Part shown: positions 36,472 to 44,867 of the stretch, one piece after another
Numbering within the stretch: position 1 is the first letter of the stretch
Layout: the number at the start of each line of letters is the position of its first letter
Source: Flavobacterium sp. 123
Lineage (GTDB): Bacteria > Bacteroidota > Bacteroidia > Flavobacteriales > Flavobacteriaceae
DNA: 64,000 bases
Direction of reading: 5' to 3'
NCBI RefSeq assembly: GCF_003634825.1
Contig: NZ_RBXD01000001.1
Coordinates: forward strand, 828,501-892,500
Position numbers and translations under genes: made by a program
The notes under the pieces: generated by a model
What the model was told of the DNA's origin: nothing
Database searches by the model: none
The model's input: only the letters and a program-made list of their open reading frames with translations

Positions 36472-36615
36472 TCAAAAAAGTTCCAAAGTAAACTTAAACA
36501 AAAAACAACAGTCGTATTTATAAGAAAATTACGAATATTTTATCTTTTTATTTTAATTTTATACCGATTAAGGCAAGGTTTTTGAAAACAAGTTAACTAT
36601 ATAAAAAACAAAATT

Positions 36616-39258
36616 ATGCTAAAGAAAATCTTAAAAATTACAGGAATTATCATTCTTATAATTGCCGCCTCATTATTTGCCATTCCTTACTTTTTTAAAG
36701 ACCAAATAAAAGCGAAGATTGCAGATGCAATTAATAAAAATGTAGATGCCAAAGTTAGTTTTGCAGATGCGGATTTAAGCTTGTTCAAAAATTTTCCAAA
36801 CGCAAATGTAACCTTAGATAAGTTAGTCATCATAAACAAAGCTCCTTTTGAAGGTGACACATTAGTTTCGTTAGGCGAATTGAATTTAAAAATGTCGATT
36901 AAAGAACTTTTTAAAGGCAAAAATGAAGCAATGAATATTGACGGAATAGCTTCAAAAAACGGTTTAATCAACATCATCTTCAACAAAGATGGAATCGGAA
37001 ATTATGATATTGCTTTGAAAGATGACAAATCCAAAGATGATAGTAAAAGCAGTCCTCTATCTTTCAAAATTCAAAATTATAAAATCGAGAATTTCAAGTT
37101 TAAATATTTTGACGAAAGTTCAAAAATAAAAATGGTAATCGACAGCTTGAACCATGAAGGAACTGGAAATTTTGCAGCACAAAAATTAGATTTGGTCACT
37201 AAATCTACTGCGAAAATATCATTAGATATGGACAAAGTTAATTACATGAAAAACGTTTCTTTGACTCTGGATGCTGTTTTGGGCATTGATTTAGAAAAAA
37301 GCCAATACACCTTCAAAGAAAACAAAGCATTAATCAACCAATTGCCATTAGAATTTGATGGTTTTATTCAAATGGTTGAAGCAGGCCAACAATATGATTT
37401 GAAATTTAAAACACCAACTTCGTCTTTCAAAAATTTCTTGGGAGTTATTCCTGCAGCTTATGCAGCAAGTTTGGATGATGTAAAAACAACCGGAGATTTT
37501 GTTGTTAAAGGTTTTGCAAAAGGACTGTATTCCGACACTACTGTTCCAAAATTCAAAATTGAAATTGCTTCTAATAATGCTTCCTTTCAATATCCTAATT
37601 TACCAAAATCAGTTCAAAATATTATTATTGATACTAAAATCATTAATGAAACAGGAATTCTGAATGACACCTATGTAAATCTAGACAAACTATCTTTCAA
37701 AATAGATCAAGATGTTTTCAATGCCAAAGCTAATATCAAAAATGTAACACAAAATGCCATCGTTGATGCCGCTTTAAAAGGCACCATCAACTTAGCCAAT
37801 CTTTCCAAAGCATATCCAATAAAGTTAGACAAACCATTGTCAGGAATTTTAAAAGCAGATGTAACAACAAAATTTGATATGCAATCCGTTGAAAAAAGTC
37901 AATATCAAAATATTAACAATGCAGGAACAATGAGTTTGTCTGGATTTAACTATGTGGACGAAAACGGAAAAACAATGAACATCAGTAATGCCTTAGTTCA
38001 GTTCAATCCAAGTCAGATTAATTTGAAACAATTTAATGCAACAACTGGGAAAAGTGATATCAATGTAACAGGAGTTTTAGAGAATTTTTATGGATTTGTA
38101 TTTAGAAATCAAGAACTGAAAGGAAACTTCAATATGAATTCTAAACAATTAGTTGTAAGTGATTTTATGACAACTACAGAAGCTTCTAAAACTGAGCCGA
38201 ACGGCAGCGAACAGGCAAAACAAACCAAAAAAGCAGATGCTATGAAGATTCCTGCTTTCTTAAATTGTACGCTTACCGCAAAAGCGACTACGGTTTTGTA
38301 TGATGATTTGACTTTGAAAGATGTGTCTGGAAAACTAATTGTAAAAGATGAAAAAGTAACATTAGAAAACGTAAAAACATCCATTTTTGGTGGAATAATT
38401 GGAGTAAATGGTGCCGTTTCTACAAAAGGAAAAGTACCCGTTTTTAATATGGATTTAAATTTAAACCAAGTAGATATTGCGCAGTCTTTTAATCAACTTG
38501 ATATGTTGAAAAAAATAGCACCAATTGCCGGAATCATAAACGGAAAGTTAAATTCAACCATCAAATTAAACGGAAATCTTGATGCAACAGAATTAACTCC
38601 TGATTTAAAAACACTCACAGGTGATTTATTAGGGCAGTTATTATCTACAACTATAAATTCTAAAAACTCTACATTATTGACCGCTTTGAGTTCTAATGTC
38701 AAATTTATTGATGTAAACAAACTCAATTTAAATGATTTGAAAGCTGCCATAACATTCAAAGATGGAAAAGTCAATGTAAAACCATTTAACATAAAATACC
38801 AAGATATCAAAGCAACAATTGGCGGCTCCCATGGTTTTGATCAGAGCATGAATTACAATGTCAAATTTGACGTTCCAGCGAAATATCTAGGTTCAGAAGC
38901 CAATGCATTAATTGCTAAATTATCTCCTGCTGATGCTGCCAAATTAGAAAATCTCCCTATAAATGCTGTTTTGACTGGAAACTTTACGAATCCAAAAATC
39001 ACAACTGACATGAAAAGTGCCGTCAACAATCTGACCTCTCAATTGGTAAAACAACAAAAAGAGCGATTGGTAAAACAAGGAACTTCTGCTTTGACAGATT
39101 TTATAAATAAAAATAAAAAACCAAGCGATACTACAAAAACAGCAGCTCCTTCAACAAAAGAAGAAACTACGAATGCCGTAAAAACAAAAGCTGCTGATTT
39201 GTTAAATGGATTTTTTAATAAAAAGAAAAAAACAGAAGAACCTAAGACAACACCTTAG
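36616..39258 (+). CDS. AsmA-family (AsmA-like C-terminal region) protein
   Basis: The protein has 880 residues. One N-terminal membrane anchor (residues 5-27, ILKITGIIILIIAASLFAIPYFF) is followed by the AsmA signature DQIKAKIADAINKNVDAKVSFADADLSLFKNFPNANVTLDKLVIIN. A long run of beta-strand segments follows. The C-terminal AsmA_2-like region (TGDLLGQLLSTTINSKNSTLLTALSS, PFNIKYQDIKATIGGSHGFDQSMNYNV) precedes a Lys/Thr-rich tail. AsmA-like proteins are thought to move phospholipids or aid outer-membrane assembly as periplasm-spanning bridges (family knowledge). It is anchored in the inner membrane. Confidence 0.88.
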   Translation: MLKKILKITGIIILIIAASLFAIPYFFKDQIKAKIADAINKNVDAKVSFADADLSLFKNFPNANVTLDKLVIINKAPFEGDTLVSLGELNLKMSIKELFKGKNEAMNIDGIASKNGLINIIFNKDGIGNYDIALKDDKSKDDSKSSPLSFKIQNYKIENFKFKYFDESSKIKMVIDSLNHEGTGNFAAQKLDLVTKSTAKISLDMDKVNYMKNVSLTLDAVLGIDLEKSQYTFKENKALINQLPLEFDGFIQMVEAGQQYDLKFKTPTSSFKNFLGVIPAAYAASLDDVKTTGDFVVKGFAKGLYSDTTVPKFKIEIASNNASFQYPNLPKSVQNIIIDTKIINETGILNDTYVNLDKLSFKIDQDVFNAKANIKNVTQNAIVDAALKGTINLANLSKAYPIKLDKPLSGILKADVTTKFDMQSVEKSQYQNINNAGTMSLSGFNYVDENGKTMNISNALVQFNPSQINLKQFNATTGKSDINVTGVLENFYGFVFRNQELKGNFNMNSKQLVVSDFMTTTEASKTEPNGSEQAKQTKKADAMKIPAFLNCTLTAKATTVLYDDLTLKDVSGKLIVKDEKVTLENVKTSIFGGIIGVNGAVSTKGKVPVFNMDLNLNQVDIAQSFNQLDMLKKIAPIAGIINGKLNSTIKLNGNLDATELTPDLKTLTGDLLGQLLSTTINSKNSTLLTALSSNVKFIDVNKLNLNDLKAAITFKDGKVNVKPFNIKYQDIKATIGGSHGFDQSMNYNVKFDVPAKYLGSEANALIAKLSPADAAKLENLPINAVLTGNFTNPKITTDMKSAVNNLTSQLVKQQKERLVKQGTSALTDFINKNKKPSDTTKTAAPSTKEETTNAVKTKAADLLNGFFNKKKKTEEPKTTP

Positions 39259-39272
39259 ATTACATCTAAACC

Positions 39273-39312
39273 AAAAAAGCCTAAAAGTTTCAAAATCTTT
39301 TAGGCTTTTTTT
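39273..39312. terminator. Bidirectional terminator between the AsmA and DUF2797 genes
   Basis: AAAAAAGCCTAAAAG, loop, CTTTTAGGCTTTTTT. It lies between the converging genes and touches the DUF2797 stop codon. Confidence 0.87.
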
Positions 39313-40106
39313 TATATATTTATCGTTACCACATATCCTTCAGAACCGCGAATATTAAAAACTGTTCCGTCTTCAAAAAGAAGATATTGCCCTTTAATTC
39401 CTTTTAGTTTCCCTTGAAAAGAAGGCGTTTTGTCTAAGCTTAAACTAGCTACTTTATTAGGATATGCTATAACAGGATATTGCATTTCATACAAATCATT
39501 CTTTTGCGAATAGAAATACTCCTGAACTTCATTTGGAATTAAGTTTTCTACTTTCAATCTTTCGGCTACTAAATCTACTGTTTCAATACTATTTGTTAGC
39601 ATTTTACGCCAATTCGTTTTATCAGCATAATGATCTTTAAGTGCTACTTCTGTAATTCCTGCTAAATATCTATTAGGTACTTCCACTATTGAAATTGCTT
39701 GAGTTGCACCTTGATCAATCCATCGTGTTGGCACTTGTGTTTTTCTAGTCACTCCAACTTTTATTTCGCTAGAAAGTGCCAGATATACTATATGAGGCTG
39801 CAATTGTACTTTTTGCTCATACGCTAAATCTCTATCCTGAATACCCAAATGAGCTGTGCTTAACTCCGGTTTCATAATCCAATCCCCTACTGCTGGACTT
39901 GAATAAAAACAGTCGTAACAAAATCCTTGACGGAAAATTTTCTTTTTCTTTCCACAATTCAAACATTGAAATCCCGCAAAATTGATTTCTATTTTTTTAT
40001 CCAACAGTTGATTCATATTCAAAAAACTATTCTCAAAAACCAGATAATATTGAATAGGATTTCCAAATTCAGTTTGCATTTTAGTAAGGACACCTTCGTA
40101 AGTCAT
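39312..40106 (-). CDS. DUF2797 family protein
   Basis: The protein has 264 residues. A small zinc-ribbon-like Cys set appears at about 48-70 (CLNCGKKKKIFRQGFCYDC). The family core follows: VYLALSSEIKVGVTRKTQVPTRWIDQGA, then EVPNRYLAGITEVALKDHYADKTNWRKML. The VYLA...KVGVTR...RWIDQGA pattern loosely echoes GIY-YIG nucleases (YxxY, G-x-T/S, catalytic Arg and a later Glu), but I regard that only as a hypothesis. The function of the family is unknown. Confidence 0.85.
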   Translation of the reverse strand: MTYEGVLTKMQTEFGNPIQYYLVFENSFLNMNQLLDKKIEINFAGFQCLNCGKKKKIFRQGFCYDCFYSSPAVGDWIMKPELSTAHLGIQDRDLAYEQKVQLQPHIVYLALSSEIKVGVTRKTQVPTRWIDQGATQAISIVEVPNRYLAGITEVALKDHYADKTNWRKMLTNSIETVDLVAERLKVENLIPNEVQEYFYSQKNDLYEMQYPVIAYPNKVASLSLDKTPSFQGKLKGIKGQYLLFEDGTVFNIRGSEGYVVTINI

Positions 40107-40152
40107 TATTTTAAAGTTTCAGGTTTAAAGTTTCTAGTTAAACAAAATTTGT

Positions 40153-40160
40153 TATTTTTG
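40153..40160 (+). promoter_or_regulatory. -7 box of the GH3 gene
   Basis: TATTTTTG fits TAnnTTTG, 47 bases before the ATG. It is followed by a tandem-repeat leader. Confidence 0.5.
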
Positions 40161-40168
40161 GTAAAGTT

Positions 40169-40203
40169 ATAATTCATAACTCATAATTCATAACTCATAA
40201 TTT
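40169..40203 (+). repeat. 14-bp tandem repeat in the GH3 leader
   Basis: The unit ATAATTCATAACTC occurs two and a half times between the -7 box and the start codon, so it would be part of the mRNA leader. Confidence 0.8.
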
Positions 40204-40207
40204 AAAA

Positions 40208-41731
40208 ATGCCTCTACCAATAATTAATTCATTTGCATCATGGGTTCTGAAACAACGGATTCATCAAATTGAGCTTTTCTTGAAATATCCAAATGAAGTT
40301 CAGGAAGAGTTGTTAATGAACTTAATTCGTGCATCCGAAAATACAGTTATTGGATTACAATATGATTATGCATCTATAAACTCCTATCAAACTTTTTCTG
40401 AAAGAGTTCCTGTTTCAACTTATGAAGAATTACAGCCTTTAATTGAAAGAACTCGAAAAGGAGAGCAAAATGTTTTTTGGGAAACACCCATAAAATGGTT
40501 TGCAAAATCTAGCGGAACTACTAATGCTAAAAGTAAATTTATTCCCGTAAGTAATGAGGCCTTAGAGGATTGTCATTATAAAGGAAGCAAGGATTTATTG
40601 TGCATGTATCTCAACAATAATGAAGATTCTGAGTTGTTTTTAGGGAAAAGTCTTCGCCTTGGTGGAAGTTCACAGATATACGAAGACAACAATACTTTTT
40701 TTGGTGATTTATCGGCTATACTAATTGAAAACATGCCTATTTGGGCTGAATTCAGCAGTACTCCAAGCAATAAAACATCCCTAATGAGCGAATGGGAATC
40801 CAAAATCGCTGCGATTATAAATGAAACTAAAACAGAAAATGTAACCAGTTTTGCTGGAGTTCCTTCTTGGCTTTTGGTTTTAATGAATAAAGTTTTAGAA
40901 GAAACAGGAAAAGGAAATCTATTCGAAATTTGGCCCAACCTAGAAGTTTATTTTCATGGCGGTGTAAATTTCGAACCCTATCGAGAACAATATCAAAAAA
41001 TTCTACCCAAAAGCGATTTCAAATATTATGAAATTTACAATGCTTCGGAAGGTTTCTTTGCCATTCAGGATTTAAATAATTCCAGTGATTTGTTGTTAAT
41101 GTTAGATTACGGCATTTTCTATGAATTTATTCCAATGGACACTTTTGGCACACCTGACCAAAAAATTATTCGTTTAGCCGATGTAGAACTTTTCAAAAAT
41201 TATGCCTTGGTGATTACTACTAATTCTGGTTTATGGCGTTATTTAATTGGAGATACTGTGCGTTTTACTTCATTGAAACCCTACCGAATTCGAGTTACAG
41301 GAAGAACAAAACACCATATCAATGTTTTTGGTGAGGAATTAATGGTCGAAAATACGGATCAGGCAATTGCCAAAGCCTGCCAATTCACACAAACAGAAAT
41401 TGTTGATTATACTGTAGCTCCTGTTTTTATGAAAGAAAAAGAAAAAGGGGCGCATGAATGGATGATTGAATTCAAGAAAAATCCAACTGATATTGGTGCT
41501 TTTCAAAAAATACTGGATCAAACATTACAATCTTTAAATTCGGACTACGAAGCGAAGCGCTACAATAACATGACTCTGAATCCATTAATCATAAATATTG
41601 CACGAAAAGATTTATTTTATGATTGGTTAAAAGAAAGAGACAAACTAGGTGGACAACATAAAATCCCTAGATTATCAAACCAAAGAGATTATTTGGAACA
41701 ACTAAAAAGCATGCAGTTTCAAACCATATAA
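40208..41731 (+). CDS. GH3 auxin-responsive-family acyl-adenylate ligase
   Basis: The protein has 507 residues. It belongs to the GH3 branch of the ANL (adenylate-forming) superfamily, named after plant enzymes that conjugate amino acids to hormones. Bacterial members are common in Bacteroidota, with unknown substrates. Motifs are the ATP-loop KSSGTTNAKSKFIPVS, ASEGFFAIQD, GLWRYLIGDTVRFTS and RVTGRTKHHINVFGEELMVENTD (hinge). The N-terminal IEQ-free segment TFSERVPVSTYEELQPLIERTRKGE is also typical. A single-gene transcript with its own terminator is likely. Confidence 0.9.
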   Translation: MPLPIINSFASWVLKQRIHQIELFLKYPNEVQEELLMNLIRASENTVIGLQYDYASINSYQTFSERVPVSTYEELQPLIERTRKGEQNVFWETPIKWFAKSSGTTNAKSKFIPVSNEALEDCHYKGSKDLLCMYLNNNEDSELFLGKSLRLGGSSQIYEDNNTFFGDLSAILIENMPIWAEFSSTPSNKTSLMSEWESKIAAIINETKTENVTSFAGVPSWLLVLMNKVLEETGKGNLFEIWPNLEVYFHGGVNFEPYREQYQKILPKSDFKYYEIYNASEGFFAIQDLNNSSDLLLMLDYGIFYEFIPMDTFGTPDQKIIRLADVELFKNYALVITTNSGLWRYLIGDTVRFTSLKPYRIRVTGRTKHHINVFGEELMVENTDQAIAKACQFTQTEIVDYTVAPVFMKEKEKGAHEWMIEFKKNPTDIGAFQKILDQTLQSLNSDYEAKRYNNMTLNPLIINIARKDLFYDWLKERDKLGGQHKIPRLSNQRDYLEQLKSMQFQTI

Positions 41732-41744
41732 AAATGAAAAAATA

Positions 41745-41783
41745 AAAAAGACCGTCTGAAAATGATTTTCGGACGGTCTTTTT
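41745..41783. terminator. Bidirectional terminator between the GH3 gene and serB
   Basis: AAAAAGACCGTC, inner stem GAAAAT/ATTTTC, GACGGTCTTTTT between converging genes. Confidence 0.88.
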
Positions 41784-41801
41784 ATTTTATTTCACTATTT
41801 A

Positions 41802-43037
41802 CTACTCTTGCATCATATCAATATGTCTGTCGTGGTAGCCTAATAAATATAAAATACCGTCAAGACCTAAACTAGAAATGGAAGTGGCTGCATTTTCTTT
41901 CACTGTCGGTTTAGCATGAAAAGCAATTCCTAAACCTGCTAAATTCAACATAGGTAAATCATTTGCACCATCACCCACCGCAATGGTTTGGTTGATGTGA
42001 ATCCCTTCTTTGTCAGCAATTGCCTTTAGGTATTCTGCTTTCTTTTGGCCATCAACAATTTCACCTATATAGTTGCCCGTTAATTTACCATCTTTAATCT
42101 CTAATTCATTAGCAAATACGTAATCGATTCCTAATTCCTTTTGTAAATAATGACCAAAATAAGTAAATCCACCTGATAGAATAGCCGTTTTATATCCGTA
42201 ATATTTTAAAGCTCTCATCAAGCGATGCGCTCCTTTTGTTATAGGTAAATTAATAGCAACATTATGCAAAACATCTTCACTCAATCCTTCTAACAACGCC
42301 ATACGTTTTTTGAAGCTTTCGCTGAAATCAATTTCTCCATTCATAGCTGATTCCGTAATTGCTCTTACTTGTTCACCTACTCCTGCTAATTCTGCTAATT
42401 CATCGATTACTTCTGTTTGGATTAAAGTAGAATCCATATCAAAACAAACCAAGCGTCTGTTTCGTCGATACATGTTATCTTCTTGAAAAGAAATATCTAC
42501 ATCTAATGTTCTGGAAATTTCCATGAAACTAGCCGTCATCAATGCTTTATCTTCAATGGTACCTGTAACGGATAATTGCACACAAGAACGAGGATAATCT
42601 TCTTTTTCAACCACCGAAGTTCTACCTGTCAATCTGATGATAGAATCAATATTCAAATTCTGATTGGACATTATTTTAGTCACAGCTGCCAATTGTTTCG
42701 CCGTTAAAGTTTCGCCCAAAACATTAATAATGTAACGTTGTTTGCTTTGTGCTTTTACCCAAATTTCGTAATCAGCAATAGAAATTGGAATAAACTTAAC
42801 TTTAATTTCTAATTCATACGCTTTAAACAATAAATCTTTTAAAACTGGCCCAGAAGAAGACCCCGCTTTTATTTCGAATAAAATTCCTAAAGATAAGGTA
42901 TCATGAATATCTGCTTGTCCAATATCTAAAACAATGGCATCATAAGTCGCTAATATAGATGTTAAACCAGCAGTAACTCCAGGTTTGTCTTGTCCAGAAA
43001 CTTTTAATAAAATAACTTCTTTATCTTCTATAGCCAT
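41802..43037 (-). CDS. serB: Phosphoserine phosphatase with N-terminal ACT domains
   Basis: SerB carries out the last step of serine synthesis, phosphoserine to serine. The protein has 411 residues. Two ACT-like regulatory domains occupy about 1-185 (ILLKVSGQDKPGVTAGLTSIL, YIINVLGETLTAKQLAAVTKI). The HAD phosphatase catalytic domain follows: motif I CFDMDSTLIQTEV (the Asp nucleophile), motif II AILSGGFTYFG, motif III KAEYL and motif IV VGDGANDLPML. The ACT domains suggest amino-acid feedback control (family knowledge). It is complete. Confidence 0.94.
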   Translation of the reverse strand: MAIEDKEVILLKVSGQDKPGVTAGLTSILATYDAIVLDIGQADIHDTLSLGILFEIKAGSSSGPVLKDLLFKAYELEIKVKFIPISIADYEIWVKAQSKQRYIINVLGETLTAKQLAAVTKIMSNQNLNIDSIIRLTGRTSVVEKEDYPRSCVQLSVTGTIEDKALMTASFMEISRTLDVDISFQEDNMYRRNRRLVCFDMDSTLIQTEVIDELAELAGVGEQVRAITESAMNGEIDFSESFKKRMALLEGLSEDVLHNVAINLPITKGAHRLMRALKYYGYKTAILSGGFTYFGHYLQKELGIDYVFANELEIKDGKLTGNYIGEIVDGQKKAEYLKAIADKEGIHINQTIAVGDGANDLPMLNLAGLGIAFHAKPTVKENAATSISSLGLDGILYLLGYHDRHIDMMQE

Positions 43038-43190
43038 TTTTGTCTTATATTAATTTGAGTAGGCAAAAATCGGCAATCTATTGCTGATAAAAAAGAATAT
43101 CCTATATTTTTTCACAAAGAGAAAATCAAGATTCAAACCTTATAGTTAATCCCTCAGAAATTTTAGATAGTATAATACTCCGCTATAAAA

Positions 43191-43224
43191 AAACCTTTTC
43201 CAGAATTGAATTCCAGAAAAGGTA
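43191..43224. terminator. Hairpin terminator after the PhnB-like VOC gene
   Basis: AACCTTTTC(C)AGAATT / AATTCCAG-AAAAGGT stem. On the minus strand it is followed by a T-run downstream of the gene at 43278-43715. Confidence 0.75.
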
Positions 43225-43277
43225 AAATTTAAAAAATCTTAATCGAATTTTAGACTAGATTTTCATTTGTTCCAATA

Positions 43278-43715
43278 CTAATTATTTTCGTTTTCATCAA
43301 AATTCACCATCCAATGGATTCCAAATTTATCTGCAAACATACCGAAATAAGCTCCCCAAAAAGTTTGATTCATTGGCATAGTAACTGATCCTCCTGCAGA
43401 AAGTCCATTAAACAATTTATCCGCTTCTTCTTTACTTTTAGCATTAATTGAAAGTGAAACATTCGCCCCAAAAGCAACTTCCCCACTTGCGGAATTACTA
43501 TCGCTACCCATCAATACATATCCATCACTTATTGGTAATGTAACATGCATAATTCTATTCCCATCTTCTTCAGAAAGTATGGGATTTCCTTCTGCTGGTG
43601 GCATATCATTAAATCTTCCGATATAAGGGAATTCCCCACCAAATACAGATTGATAAAACAGAAATGCTTCCTCGCAATTTCCATTAAAAATTAAATACGG
43701 ATTAATTGATGCCAT
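43278..43715 (-). CDS. PhnB-like VOC-superfamily protein
   Basis: The protein has 145 residues from ATG 43715 (MASINPYLIFNGNCEEAFLFYQSVFGGE). This is the PhnB / 3-demethylubiquinone-9 methyltransferase-like branch of VOC proteins. IMHVTLPISDGYVLMGSD and the C-terminal QTFWGAYFGMFADKFGIHWMVNFDE are diagnostic. An upstream in-frame extension to 43787 is not supported. The metal site and ligand are unknown. It is probably in one transcript with the two genes upstream (43814-44227 and 44239-44649), since such VOC/SRPBCC clusters are frequent. Confidence 0.87.
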   Translation of the reverse strand: MASINPYLIFNGNCEEAFLFYQSVFGGEFPYIGRFNDMPPAEGNPILSEEDGNRIMHVTLPISDGYVLMGSDSNSASGEVAFGANVSLSINAKSKEEADKLFNGLSAGGSVTMPMNQTFWGAYFGMFADKFGIHWMVNFDENENN

Positions 43716-43813
43716 AATTTTATTTATAAGATTACTATTTTCTTTTTTAGAAACATTCTTATCGATTGCAAATTCCAATGCAATCATTTTGCTTTTTTAA
43801 TGGACTTAAAAAA

Positions 43814-44227
43814 CTACTGCTTTGGTATTTTACTAAAATCCATATACAACATGTTCCAGCGGTGACCATCTAAATCCGAAAAACCACAACCGTACATCCA
43901 ACCTTGATTTTCAGATGGTCTAGCAAAAACGGTGCCTCCAGCCTCTTCTACTTTTTTTGCAAATTCATCTACTTCTTCCCTACTTTCTGCATCAATAGAA
44001 ATTAGAATTTCAGAACTTGACTGCGTATCTGTAATTTTATTTTTAACAAAACCTTCAAACATTGATTCTTCAAAAAGCATGACGACAAAATTACTTGCTC
44101 CAACTAACAAACATGAGGAATGTGGTGTGTCCTGCTGTTCATGGAAAGAAAATCCAATCTTAGTAAAAAACTCTTTTGATTTCGCCACCTCTTTTACGGG
44201 TAAATTAAGCCAGATTTGTTTTGTCAT
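43814..44227 (-). CDS. VOC-superfamily (glyoxalase-like) protein
   Basis: The protein has 137 residues. IWLNLPVKEVAKSKEFFTKIGFSFHE is the first module. SNFVVMLFEESMFEGFVK, ISIDAESREEVDEFAKKVEEAGGTV and a final GFSDLDGHRWNMLYMD complete the fold. It is similar to the YaeR/YghA-like extradiol-dioxygenase-related lineage in Bacteroidota. It lies 11 bases downstream of the SRPBCC gene, so the two are surely co-transcribed. No substrate can be assigned. Confidence 0.85.
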   Translation of the reverse strand: MTKQIWLNLPVKEVAKSKEFFTKIGFSFHEQQDTPHSSCLLVGASNFVVMLFEESMFEGFVKNKITDTQSSSEILISIDAESREEVDEFAKKVEEAGGTVFARPSENQGWMYGCGFSDLDGHRWNMLYMDFSKIPKQ

Positions 44228-44238
44228 TTTATTTGTTT

Positions 44239-44649
44239 TTAAAAAGTAGAAGTTTCAACATATTTTTTAAAATTATCCAAGATTGCCTGCCAACCTTGTT
44301 GTTGTAATGCTTCGGAATTTTCTGTTTCAGGGTCGAATTTTTCTGTAAGCATTACTTTATTTCCATGATTTTCGAAAGTAATTTTTACTTCTCTATCATC
44401 AGCAAGTTTGTATTCAATTAAAGAATGATTTATCACAGTTGTATAAATTCCTTCAAAATCAAAACTCATTGTTCCCTCTTTTGAAGCCATCGTATATTTG
44501 AATTTCCCTCCAACTCTCAAGTCATTTTCTGCAAAAGGCGTATGCCAATCTTCAGAAGCATTATTCCATTTCATGATGTGTTCTGGAACCGTCCATAATT
44601 CCCATACTTTTTCAATTGAAGCGTTTATTGTACTTTCTACTGTTATCAT
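44239..44649 (-). CDS. SRPBCC (AHSA1/START-like) protein
   Basis: The protein has 136 residues in a single helix-grip fold: ITVESTINASIEKVWELWTVPEHIMKWNNASEDWHTPFAENDLRVGGKFKYTM, then GIYTTVINHSLIEYKLADDREVKITFE, and a C-terminal helix LQQQGWQAILDNFKKYVE. It is the common AHSA1-like bacterial type with unknown hydrophobic ligand. It is the first gene of the three-gene SRPBCC-VOC-VOC set. Confidence 0.9.
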   Translation of the reverse strand: MITVESTINASIEKVWELWTVPEHIMKWNNASEDWHTPFAENDLRVGGKFKYTMASKEGTMSFDFEGIYTTVINHSLIEYKLADDREVKITFENHGNKVMLTEKFDPETENSEALQQQGWQAILDNFKKYVETSTF

Positions 44650-44733
44650 TTTAAATTTACTTTTTGAATTTCCGAATATAAATTTACAAAATATTTAAAA
44701 TTGGCTCTCTATTGAAATCAAAATATAATCCAT

Positions 44734-44766
44734 AAAAAAACCTGCTCAAAGGAATGAACAGGTTTT
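44734..44766. terminator. Terminator downstream of the Fic insertion
   Basis: AAAACCTG-c-TCA, loop, TGA-a-CAGGTTTT. It lies 46 bases beyond the outer copy of the clpX 3' repeat on the minus strand, so it is plausibly the original clpX terminator (inference). Confidence 0.75.
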
Positions 44767-44811
44767 ATATTTTTTAGAAAAGATTACAATCAATCCTTAT
44801 CAGAACTTCAA

Positions 44812-44854
44812 TTATGATGCAATTTCCAATCGTTTCAATAAATTTTTATTCAAG
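44812..44854 (-). repeat. Direct-repeat copy of the clpX 3' end (outer)
   Basis: This 43-bp sequence is identical to 46010-46052, the last 43 bases of clpX including the stop codon. It lies 13 bases downstream of the Fic stop codon. Confidence 0.95.
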
Positions 44855-44867
44855 CTAATGGTCATAA

